A stretch of DNA of 63,347 nt, taken from assembly GCA_028866435.1 (NCBI GenBank), contig JAGWIC010000004.1:1-63347 (forward strand), written 5' to 3'. The notes beneath the pieces were generated by a model. That model saw only the letters and a program-made list of their open reading frames with translations. It searched no databases and was not told the origin of the DNA. The stretch comes from Lysobacteraceae bacterium. Its GTDB lineage: Bacteria > Pseudomonadota > Gammaproteobacteria > Xanthomonadales > Rhodanobacteraceae. Shown here in pieces: positions 8,330 through 15,928 of the stretch (the first letter of the stretch is position 1; each line of letters begins with the position of its first letter). Made by a program: the position numbers and the translations under genes.

Positions 8330-9256
8330 ATGACGGACAAGATTTTGGTCGTGGGTGCAGGCGGCTTCATCGGGCGGAAGTTGACGAGAGCGCTAGCAAT
8401 GCGCGGTGAGCAGGTCATTGCAGCCAGCCGCAGCGATGGTGAGTTGGCTGGCGCGAATGTCGAATTGCTGCCAGGTGCCTTACGGGTGCCGGAGGACTTC
8501 GTGCCATTGGTCAGGCGAAGTCGTGTGGTTGTGTACTTGGCATCATCGAGTACCCCGGGGAGCTCGGCGGGGCGCCCGTTGCAGGATGTGACTGGTAACC
8601 TCGGCCCGCTCGCTGCGCTGTTGCAAGCCTTGCAGGATCATGCTGGCGTCGACCTGATTTACCTGTCCTCGGGTGGATCGCTGTATGCGCCAGCGGGTGA
8701 CTGCATGTCGAACGAGTCCATGCCGGTGCGCCCGCTCTCCTATCATGGTGCCGGCAAGATCGCGGCGGAATATTTCATCTCGGCCTGGTGCGCCCAGTAC
8801 TCGCGCAAGGCGACCATCGTGCGACCCTCAAACGTTTACGGTCCCGGTCAGTTCGAGCGCGCGGGGTTCGGCATCGTACCCGCCGCGATGAGCAAGATTC
8901 AGCACAATGAAACCTTGCATGTGTGGGGCGACGGCTCGGTAGTCCGTGACTATTTGTACATTGATGACCTTGTGCGTTTGATCATGCTGATCCTTGCCAT
9001 GCCTATGCCGAACGGTGCGCGTGTCGTCAATGCGTGCAGCGGAGAGGGCGTCAGCCTGAACGAACTGTTCGCAGTACTTCGCACCGTGACCGGCGCCCCG
9101 TTGTCCTGTAGCTACGAAACGGGTCGCTCGGTGGATGTTTCACGCGTCGTTATGGATCCTACCTTTGCGAAGCGCGAATATGGATTTTCGGCCGCCGTAT
9201 CATTGCATGAAGGACTGAAGCAAACATGGGCTTGGTTGAACGGTATCACGCACTGA
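8330..9256 (+). CDS. NAD-dependent epimerase/dehydratase (extended SDR) with displaced catalytic Tyr
   Basis: The 308-residue protein is an extended SDR of nucleotide-sugar metabolism. It has the NAD-binding GAGGFIG at residues 9-15, YLSSGGSLYA with the catalytic Ser region (113-117), VRPSNVYGPGQ and DYLYIDDLV. At the usual YGxxK active site the sequence reads S-Y-H-G-A-G-K (137-143), so His139 sits where Tyr is expected and the Tyr is one residue earlier. Probable role is epimerising or reducing a nucleotide-linked sugar for the glycan, unless the changed site has altered the activity. It abuts the preceding glycosyltransferase and overlaps the next by 31 bases. Confidence 0.85.
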   Translation: MTDKILVVGAGGFIGRKLTRALAMRGEQVIAASRSDGELAGANVELLPGALRVPEDFVPLVRRSRVVVYLASSSTPGSSAGRPLQDVTGNLGPLAALLQALQDHAGVDLIYLSSGGSLYAPAGDCMSNESMPVRPLSYHGAGKIAAEYFISAWCAQYSRKATIVRPSNVYGPGQFERAGFGIVPAAMSKIQHNETLHVWGDGSVVRDYLYIDDLVRLIMLILAMPMPNGARVVNACSGEGVSLNELFAVLRTVTGAPLSCSYETGRSVDVSRVVMDPTFAKREYGFSAAVSLHEGLKQTWAWLNGITH

Positions 9257-10275
9257 ACCGGCCGGAACGTCCGGTCTGCTCCATATGCATTGCCAACTAC
9301 AATGGTGCTGGGTTACTGGATGATTGTTTAGGGTCGGTGCTTGCGCAGCAGGGAGACGCCGTTACCGAGATCATTGTTCACGATGATGCCTCGACGGATG
9401 ATTCGGTGGCCCTGCTCCGTGCGAAATACCCCCAGGTTGAAGTGCTTGCGAGTGCGGAAAATGCAGGCTTCTGCATCGGCAACAATCGCATGGTGGCGCA
9501 TGCGCGCGGAGAGTTCGTCCTGCTGCTGAACAACGATGCGGCGCTGCATCCGGATGCCTTGCTCACGCTACTAGGGGCGGCGCGCGCGCAGTCCCCGGCA
9601 GGGATCCTGACCTTGCCTCAATACGACTGGGAAACGGGGGTTCTGGTTGACCGGGGTTGTCTGCTCGATCCGTTCTACAACCCGGTGCCGAATATCGATC
9701 CGGAGCGCCACAATGTCGCTATGGTGATCGGTGCATGCCTGTTCTTGCCCCGGGCACTGTGGGGGCACCTTGGTGGCTTCCCCGAATGGATGGGTTCAAT
9801 CGGCGAGGACATGTACCTATGTTGCCTTGCCAGATTGCAGGACTTACCCGTCGGTGTTGCGAAAAGTAGTGGCTACCGGCATCGCCAAGGCAGCAGCTTC
9901 GGTGGTAATCGTGCGGACGCCGGCAGGCTGCAGTCCACTTTTCGCCGTAGGCGGCTGAGCGAGCGAAACAAGACGGCGGTCATGGTAGTTTGCACTCCGA
10001 CCATGCTGGTGTGGCCACTGCTCGCCGCGCATGTCGTCGAACTGGCTATTGAGGGTAGTGCGTTGACTCTACTCAGAAGGGACCATCGGATCTGGCGACA
10101 GATATACGCCCCAACTTTTGGATATATTGCCAGTGATATCGACAAGCTGCGCATGCGCCGAGACCAAGTCCAAAGTGCCCGCCGCGCACGGTTCATCAGC
10201 TACATGCGCTGCATAGTGCTACTTCCACGCAAGTTGAGTATGTTGTTTCGCTATGGTGTGCCAACGCTGAAATGA
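9226..10275 (+). CDS. Glycosyltransferase family 2
   Basis: The 349-residue protein has a GT-A fold core: VCSICIANYNGAGLLDDCL, the donor-binding VHDDASTDDSV near residue 52 and LLLNNDAALHPDALL near residue 102 (metal-binding DxD equivalent), then GGFPEWMGSIGEDMYLC with the likely catalytic acid. A hydrophobic stretch near residues 248-275 may anchor it to the membrane. It resembles rhamnosyltransferase-type GT2 enzymes of O-antigen clusters; donor and acceptor are unknown. Last gene of the plus-strand group, convergent with the next glycosyltransferase 29 bases away. Confidence 0.85.
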   Translation: MGLVERYHALNRPERPVCSICIANYNGAGLLDDCLGSVLAQQGDAVTEIIVHDDASTDDSVALLRAKYPQVEVLASAENAGFCIGNNRMVAHARGEFVLLLNNDAALHPDALLTLLGAARAQSPAGILTLPQYDWETGVLVDRGCLLDPFYNPVPNIDPERHNVAMVIGACLFLPRALWGHLGGFPEWMGSIGEDMYLCCLARLQDLPVGVAKSSGYRHRQGSSFGGNRADAGRLQSTFRRRRLSERNKTAVMVVCTPTMLVWPLLAAHVVELAIEGSALTLLRRDHRIWRQIYAPTFGYIASDIDKLRMRRDQVQSARRARFISYMRCIVLLPRKLSMLFRYGVPTLK

Positions 10276-10303
10276 GCTGAGCAAGATGGAGACATTTACC
10301 TGG

Positions 10304-11257
10304 TCATTCGAGTGGGCCGGTTCGTCCCTGTAGTCCATCTCGCAGTCCGCGCATGATCATCCAAAAATTCTCTCTACGTGAAGATGAAAACAGCAGGTGT
10401 CCGTAGACACTGAGCATCCAGTAAAAAGACGCGCGAAACTTCCATCGAGTGCTGATATACGGCAATTTGCATAGAAGGACGAAATTGCGAAGGCGATAGT
10501 AAAGGCGAGTTGAAGAATATTCGTTGCAATTGCGCCAACCGAAGAGCCATACGCGCAACAGGTTATCGCCTAGATGATGAGTCAGGTGAACCAAAGACGT
10601 TCCGTACAGTTTGAAGCCAACCTTTCGCGCGCGATGGCACCACTCCGTATCCACGTGATCGATAAATAAGTGCTCACACATGGGCCCGACCTCGAGTAGT
10701 GCACAACGCGAAATCAGGGTTCCCGAGGTGATGGATGTGAGAATCTCGATCCACGGCGAAGCGCGTTCACTACTAACGTTGCGATAGAAAAATCTTCCCG
10801 GTACGTGACTTTGAAACGAAAAAGTCTGTCCTGTCGTAACGTCAAAATAGGCGGGAGCTACACACCCAACACGTATGTCTCGTGCGCTGAGTTTCGCGTG
10901 GATCTCCTGCAGGCAAGACAACATGCCCGGTTCCGGTTCGCTGTCCTGGTCGCTCAGGAGTACGTGGTCAAACCCTTCACGCAGCGTGGCTTCGATCCCG
11001 AGGTTCAACGCGGCGGCAATACCCAGATTCTTTCCGCAGCGCACCAACCTGATAGAAGAATCGGTCGCGCACAAATCTTCCAGATAGCTCCAAGCTCGAT
11101 CGTCTTCGGCGGGGGAATTGTCCACGACTAGCACGGCAGCCCCCTGTTTTGCATAAGCATTAACCAGGCTGCGTAACATTTCACGATCTGGTAAGTAAGC
11201 GACAACGCTAACCAGTATTCGCGCACGCAGCGTCGACTCGCTTGGTTTCTCGATCAC
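10304..11257 (-). CDS. Glycosyltransferase family 2, rhamnosyltransferase (RfbF-like)
   Basis: The 317-residue protein shows VSVVAYLPDREMLRSLV, VLVVDNSPAEDDRAW, GKNLGIAAALNLGIE and LLSDQDSEPEPGML, the last typical of RfbF/WbbL-type rhamnosyltransferases, and FIDHVDTEWCHRARKVGF containing the conserved acidic and His residues. It probably adds rhamnose or a related deoxysugar to the growing glycan. Its base composition is less GC-rich than that of the housekeeping genes, as in the rest of this island. It is the last gene of the minus-strand series in the island and is separated by 293 bases from the next upstream gene. Confidence 0.87.
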   Translation of the reverse strand: MIEKPSESTLRARILVSVVAYLPDREMLRSLVNAYAKQGAAVLVVDNSPAEDDRAWSYLEDLCATDSSIRLVRCGKNLGIAAALNLGIEATLREGFDHVLLSDQDSEPEPGMLSCLQEIHAKLSARDIRVGCVAPAYFDVTTGQTFSFQSHVPGRFFYRNVSSERASPWIEILTSITSGTLISRCALLEVGPMCEHLFIDHVDTEWCHRARKVGFKLYGTSLVHLTHHLGDNLLRVWLFGWRNCNEYSSTRLYYRLRNFVLLCKLPYISTRWKFRASFYWMLSVYGHLLFSSSRRENFWMIMRGLRDGLQGRTGPLE

Positions 11258-11550
11258 TGAGCTTTCCTGTGTCGAGTACTTCTACCAGTGAATTTCCGAG
11301 AGGGCATTAGCCGCCCGCAATAGCTCTTAATCGCGCTATTCCTTCTTGTTGGCTGTGATGCCACCCATTTTTGCGTGCGCAAATTCCTTGTTATAGACAT
11401 TGGTTCATTCTTTGAGCCGGCCGAGTCTGAGAAATGGTAGCTCTGATCTGTTATAATTGAGGGTGGTGTCAAGTTCTTTGTATTTTTAGATTTTCTCGTA
11501 TCAGCGGCCATCGCTTTTAATATTTATGTGCTGTGTGAGGTTCGGATAAA
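11258..11550. other. AT-rich intergenic stretch in the glycan island
   Basis: No convincing gene is seen. An 85-codon minus-strand frame (11254-11511) is open, but its translation is Ser/Thr/Arg/Lys-rich and matches nothing recognisable. The A+T-rich character suits a promoter for the rhamnosyltransferase or remains of a lost gene. Confidence 0.4.
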
Positions 11551-12459
11551 TCACTTGTTGAAGTATGCGTCTACGACCGAAACAAAGCGTTCGACAGAGT
11601 CGTTATTTTTTTGCGCAATTACATCTAAATTTTCAAGCATCAACCCTCGAGTCGCGATGGCGTGAGGAATGTCTTCAACTCCATAGGCTAGGCCAAGTCT
11701 TTTATTGCATTCAGGTATCCATTTTTCCTTAGTCAGTCCTGCAACCGGTACTATAACGGGAATACAGCCACATACTGCAGCATAGGTAGCGTACGCTGTA
11801 TAAAGATCATAGAAGTAGCAAATTTTGCATTCATTAAATATGGCTGATAATTCCTGATGAGTACGATTATCAACTACCCATTCATGACGAAGGTCTGGAA
11901 GGTCGGATCTAGTACTTCCCTTCCTTATCATATGGCATATTTTTGTTCTCTCTTCAATATTTTTTAACTTGTATATGTCAAGAAAGGCTTCAGAGACATG
12001 GAGCGTGCCTCCGTATATTATTTCATCACCGATACTGTTAAATGCATCTTGGTAGGAAAAACATAGATCTTCTTTATTGTATTTGAAGGATCCTTCATGA
12101 AATCCTGGTTTATGAAGAAACCACCTCACATATCGTTTTGCTCGCAATGGATTTCCGTTTATGATCTCGGGATAGACAATCACGCTATTTTCAATTTCCG
12201 AGGCCGTAGCTATCGGTGTGTCGTAGAATTCGTTTGTACAATATCTGGCGCGATAAATTCGGCTTCCGAGATACGCAATTGCTGAGGGCACGGAGGTGAG
12301 TGGTAAGCGCGATAGCGGAAGGGGCTTGCCAAATGGCCAAAGTTTTGAACGCAAGCCTTGTTTGTTGAGTGTGTCACAAAGTTTGTGCAGAACAATGGCG
12401 CCGCCGGATGCGTTGTTGTAGCGGGGGGCGTAGATAATGAATTGTTTTGTTTTTCTCAT
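11551..12459 (-). CDS. Uncharacterised glycan-island protein, possible glycosyltransferase
   Basis: The 302-residue product is not firmly recognised. It begins QFIIYAPRYNNASGGAIVLH, a pattern I associate with poorly described GT-B-like proteins in O-antigen clusters (SGG near the N-terminus, as in many glycosyltransferases that bind nucleotide donors). A later region, YATYAAVCGCIPVIVP, resembles the donor-binding turn of GT4-type enzymes. The gene is clearly AT-richer than its neighbours and uses many A/T-ending codons, which suggests recent acquisition. It overlaps the start of the flippase region by four bases (stop of the flippase at 12456), so the two are coupled in one operon. Confidence 0.6.
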   Translation of the reverse strand: MRKTKQFIIYAPRYNNASGGAIVLHKLCDTLNKQGLRSKLWPFGKPLPLSRLPLTSVPSAIAYLGSRIYRARYCTNEFYDTPIATASEIENSVIVYPEIINGNPLRAKRYVRWFLHKPGFHEGSFKYNKEDLCFSYQDAFNSIGDEIIYGGTLHVSEAFLDIYKLKNIEERTKICHMIRKGSTRSDLPDLRHEWVVDNRTHQELSAIFNECKICYFYDLYTAYATYAAVCGCIPVIVPVAGLTKEKWIPECNKRLGLAYGVEDIPHAIATRGLMLENLDVIAQKNNDSVERFVSVVDAYFNK

Positions 12460-13949
12460 TTCACGTGATCGATTTTTTGCGCCGTTATACGACTAAGCCG
12501 ATCTGAAAAAAGTGCATTGAGCATAGATAGAAGTTCACTTAACGCCTTGTTCTTTGTCAGGATGGCCAGAAGCATGTATGTCGTCGCGCTGGCTGTTATA
12601 GCCGCTATCATGTTGACCGGCCCGGTCAAGTGAAAGCGTAGCACTACCCAGCCTACTAACACCGCAACTGAAGACAGTAGAAGCGTGGGCCATTGGTCAG
12701 TGAGCTGGGCGAGCCAACCGTAGTCCAGCAATTTTTTTGAGTAGTGGGTATTTAGTGCTGCAGAGAACAGGCCGGCGATTAGCACGGACCACGCGATCGC
12801 GAGAGGCCCCCAGTGTGCGAACGCAACCACCAGCACAATGCCAGCTATCTGCTTGATGACTTCCAGACGAAAGAATAGGTCCGAGCGACCTTGGGCGCTG
12901 ATGGCGGCGAGGTTCAGTACATGAACAGGCCATAGTGCTGCTCCGGCGGCAAGCACGCTCAAAATTGGAGCTGCAGGAAGCCAGCGCGCACCGTACAGCA
13001 TTTCGATCAAGGGGTGAGCTACTACAGCGATGCCCATCATGCTAGGTACGAACAGGAACATGGCGATTCGCAGGGATGTACGTAGGGCGCTAGTTAACTT
13101 TTCACGGTCATGGACAAGTGTGGAAAAAACTGGCAGTCCGACGCGATTCAGCAGTTGGCCCATGATCGACGCCGGTGCAGACTGAGTATTCTGGGCCATC
13201 GCGTAGAAGCCCAGTGTGCGAGAGTCAAAAAGCTTTCCAATCATTACCGATTGCAGACGCGCCGCTGTCACGCTCAGTAGACCGGAAAGCAACATGTAGC
13301 CACCGAACCCGAAGAGGCTGCAAAACGAAGCACCGCGGTAGTGGCCGCGCGGCCGCCAGCCCGAATACAGCCAGAGCAGGATGCCTCGCACGCCGATTGA
13401 CACGATGCTCTGCCAAGCCATGCTCCATACGCCGAAGCCACGCAATGCCAGTACCACTGCGACCGCGCCTGAGCAAAACGAGGCAACAACTTCTGCGCGT
13501 GCGCGCGCCTTGAAGTTGAGTTTCATGGTCAACAGCGCATCGGGCACTGCCGCGAAGGCGCCAAGGGGAAGCACTACTGCCATGGCCCGGAGCAGTTTGA
13601 TCAGCTTCGGCTCGTTGAAGAATGTTGAGATGGCCGGGGCGAAGAGCACAAGGGTGCCTGCCGCCGCCACGCCTATGGTAACGGTGAAGATGAATACGGT
13701 CGTTTCATCATCATCGGTTGTGGTCTGACGCTGAATCAATGCGCTGCCAAAGCCGGAGTCAACCAGTAGGATGCCGATGCTAGTGAAAATCAACAGTATG
13801 GCGATCAGACCGAAGTCACTCGGAGCGAGCAGATGCGCCAGCACAACCATGACGACGAACTGCACGCCGTAACGCGCTATAATTTCAAGCGCACTCCACC
13901 ATGCGGCTGATGCTGCACGTTTTTCTAGAGTCGTTGTTGTTGAGCTCAT
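12456..13949 (-). CDS. Lipopolysaccharide/oligosaccharide flippase (MOP superfamily, Wzx-like)
   Basis: A 497-residue integral membrane protein with about twelve hydrophobic spans, starting RAASAAWWSALEIIARYG and continuing LAHLLAPSDFGLIAILLIF, the hallmark of polysaccharide transporters of the MOP family (WzxC/RfbX type). It would move a lipid-linked glycan across the inner membrane. The ATG at 13949 is preferred because it lies just after the upstream acetyltransferase stop at 13963; an ATG at 13988 would overlap that gene by 26 bases. No Wzy polymerase or initiating phosphoglycosyltransferase is in the window, so the pathway is completed elsewhere or uses only short glycans. Confidence 0.9.
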   Translation of the reverse strand: MSSTTTTLEKRAASAAWWSALEIIARYGVQFVVMVVLAHLLAPSDFGLIAILLIFTSIGILLVDSGFGSALIQRQTTTDDDETTVFIFTVTIGVAAAGTLVLFAPAISTFFNEPKLIKLLRAMAVVLPLGAFAAVPDALLTMKLNFKARARAEVVASFCSGAVAVVLALRGFGVWSMAWQSIVSIGVRGILLWLYSGWRPRGHYRGASFCSLFGFGGYMLLSGLLSVTAARLQSVMIGKLFDSRTLGFYAMAQNTQSAPASIMGQLLNRVGLPVFSTLVHDREKLTSALRTSLRIAMFLFVPSMMGIAVVAHPLIEMLYGARWLPAAPILSVLAAGAALWPVHVLNLAAISAQGRSDLFFRLEVIKQIAGIVLVVAFAHWGPLAIAWSVLIAGLFSAALNTHYSKKLLDYGWLAQLTDQWPTLLLSSVAVLVGWVVLRFHLTGPVNMIAAITASATTYMLLAILTKNKALSELLSMLNALFSDRLSRITAQKIDHVK

Positions 13950-13962
13950 CCGAATTGGATGC

Positions 13963-14634
13963 CTAACGTTTTCTGATCGCAGGAACACCAGCGACCAACG
14001 CGCCCTGTTCGACGGATTTGGTTACGCAAGCGCCCGCTGCAATGACCGCATCGCTCCCTATCACCAAGGGGGCATCAGCGGAGCCGTTGATCAGGTTGGC
14101 CCCTGTGCCGATGAACGCGCCTTGCCCGATGTGCACATGCCCCGATACGTGGACCCCTGGTGACAACGTAGCAAAGTCGCCAATGATTCCGTCGTGACTC
14201 ACTGTGCAGCCCACGTTGATATGAACATGTCGGCCAACGCGGATGTTTGTCGTCAGGATGACTCCGGCGCATATGACGGTGCCGACATCGAGTTCGACAG
14301 AGTCCGATATCTCGGCGCGTGGGTGCACGACGACTGCCTCCTGCAACCCGGTGGCAGCACAAAGGGCTGCGATCCTGCGTCGTGCTGAAGGGTCGCCGAT
14401 GGCTATCACGATGCGCGCCGAGCCGTCGGGCGTGACTTCCGAGATAAGTTTTATTACGTGTCCGTTGACGTCTTGTCTTGGATGGTCCGGGATGTCGACG
14501 AGGAACTCGATTTCTACTTCGCTGCCCCATGATTGTTCAGCCAGCCACGCCACCTCGCGGCCAGAACCGCCCGCACCGAATATGTACAGCTTCTTGAAGT
14601 CGGGTCTCTGGTTGTGGAATGGGTTGCAGGTCAT
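13963..14634 (-). CDS. Sugar O-/N-acetyltransferase, NeuD/PglD family
   Basis: The 223-residue protein has an N-terminal Rossmann-like part (KLYIFGAGGSGREVAWLAE, residues 15-33) and a C-terminal left-handed beta-helix made of hexapeptide repeats (VELDVGTVICAGVILTT, HINVGCTVSHDGIIGD and onward). This is the layout of PglD and NeuD acyltransferases, which acetylate an amino sugar on its nucleotide carrier. The His in TVSHDG corresponds to the catalytic base of PglD. It is six bases from the aminotransferase that would make its amino-sugar substrate, so the pair probably makes an N-acetylated amino-deoxy sugar. Confidence 0.88.
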   Translation of the reverse strand: MTCNPFHNQRPDFKKLYIFGAGGSGREVAWLAEQSWGSEVEIEFLVDIPDHPRQDVNGHVIKLISEVTPDGSARIVIAIGDPSARRRIAALCAATGLQEAVVVHPRAEISDSVELDVGTVICAGVILTTNIRVGRHVHINVGCTVSHDGIIGDFATLSPGVHVSGHVHIGQGAFIGTGANLINGSADAPLVIGSDAVIAAGACVTKSVEQGALVAGVPAIRKR

Positions 14635-14639
14635 GGGAG

Positions 14640-15815
14640 TCAGCCCTCAACCATCTGTTTGATAATGGCCCCGATTGTCGCGATGTCTTCGAGTGCGACC
14701 GACATGCCTGAGGGCAGGATCACCACTTTAGCGGCTACGAATTCGGTGTTCCTCAGCAAAAGATTTGCGTGAGGGAATATCTCGGAGTACGGTTTCATCC
14801 TGTGTGCGCCGGGCCAGAAATATTTGCGGGCCAGGACGTTTTCGGCTTGGAGCGCGGCGACGATCTGGTCGCGCGTCACGGTGCAACTCGGGTCGACTTC
14901 AATAACGACGTAATGGTGGCTGTTGTGCTCGGCCGGATCGTAAGCCAGTACCGAAATGCCCGGCATGCCGCGCAGAGCGGCGGTGTAGGCCGAGTGGTTT
15001 CGCATGTTAATCGTGATCACGTCCGAGTGGCCGTCCAGATTAGTCAGCCCCATCGCTGCGCAGACTTCGATCATCTTGCCGTTGGTGCCCGGATGAATGA
15101 CGTTGTCGTAGCCATGGAAGCCGAAGTTGCGCATCAGGCGCATTTTTTCCGCTAGCTCCTCGTCATCGGTAACAACCGCACCGCCTTCAAAGGTATTGAA
15201 TGACTTTGTGGCATGGAAGCTCAGCACTTCGCACGCACCAAACCGGCCGATGGTCTGCCCCTTGTAGGTGCTGCCAAAGGCGTGTGCTGCGTCGAACATC
15301 AGCTTCAGTCCGTGCTCGTCGGCAAGGGACTGCAGTTCATCGATCAGTGCGGCCCGACCCCACAGGTGTACGCCGATGATGCCGCTGGTACGAGGTGTGA
15401 TCATGCGGCGCACGGCTTCGGGGTCGAGATTGTGCGTAGCGGGGTCGATGTCGGCAAAAACCGGTGTGATGCCCTGCCAGTAAAGTGCATGGGCGGTCGC
15501 GACGAAGGTCCACGATGGCACGATGACTTCGCCCTCCAGCCCCAGCGCTCGGATGGCGATTTCCAGCGCGATGGTGCCGTTGCACATGGCAATGCAATGT
15601 TTGACGCCAAGATGTGCAGCAATGCGGCGCTCGAATTCCAGCACCATCGGGCCGTTGTTGGTCAGCCACTGGTTGTCGAGGATCTTGTTGACGCGCTGCG
15701 TGAAAGCGTCGCGATCACCGATGTTGGGGCGCCCGACGTGGAGTGGTTGGTCAAATGCTGGTGGCGCGCCATTGATGGCGAGGTCGGCTTTGCTGCGGAA
15801 AGTCTTGGTAGGCAC
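14640..15815 (-). CDS. DegT/DnrJ/EryC1 family PLP aminotransferase for nucleotide sugars
   Basis: The 391-residue enzyme transfers an amino group to a keto-sugar nucleotide. It has the cofactor-binding FDAAHAFGS (Asp175), the internal aldimine lysine in SFHATKSFNTFEGG (Lys204) and IVPSWTFVATAHAL, all standard for this family. Together with the PglD-like acetyltransferase it suggests synthesis of an N-acetylated amino sugar similar to bacillosamine-, Qui3NAc- or Fuc3NAc-type sugars; which one is inference only. It leads the minus-strand run aminotransferase, acetyltransferase, flippase, unknown gene, with spacings of six and thirteen bases and a four-base overlap. Confidence 0.9.
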   Translation of the reverse strand: MPTKTFRSKADLAINGAPPAFDQPLHVGRPNIGDRDAFTQRVNKILDNQWLTNNGPMVLEFERRIAAHLGVKHCIAMCNGTIALEIAIRALGLEGEVIVPSWTFVATAHALYWQGITPVFADIDPATHNLDPEAVRRMITPRTSGIIGVHLWGRAALIDELQSLADEHGLKLMFDAAHAFGSTYKGQTIGRFGACEVLSFHATKSFNTFEGGAVVTDDEELAEKMRLMRNFGFHGYDNVIHPGTNGKMIEVCAAMGLTNLDGHSDVITINMRNHSAYTAALRGMPGISVLAYDPAEHNSHHYVVIEVDPSCTVTRDQIVAALQAENVLARKYFWPGAHRMKPYSEIFPHANLLLRNTEFVAAKVVILPSGMSVALEDIATIGAIIKQMVEG

Positions 15816-15928
15816 GTGCTACTGGCCCCTGTAAGTCGATGACGTGGACCAGGCCAAGCGTATCGCAATCAACAATACGGTGGTTGAGATGCATTTTTCT
15901 TTACGGGCCTGTGGTCTGGCTTGCCGGT

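Noticed and set aside
11254-11511. 85-codon minus-strand frame between two glycan genes
   Set aside because: Low-complexity polar translation, no ribosome site of note and no recognisable family; left as intergenic.
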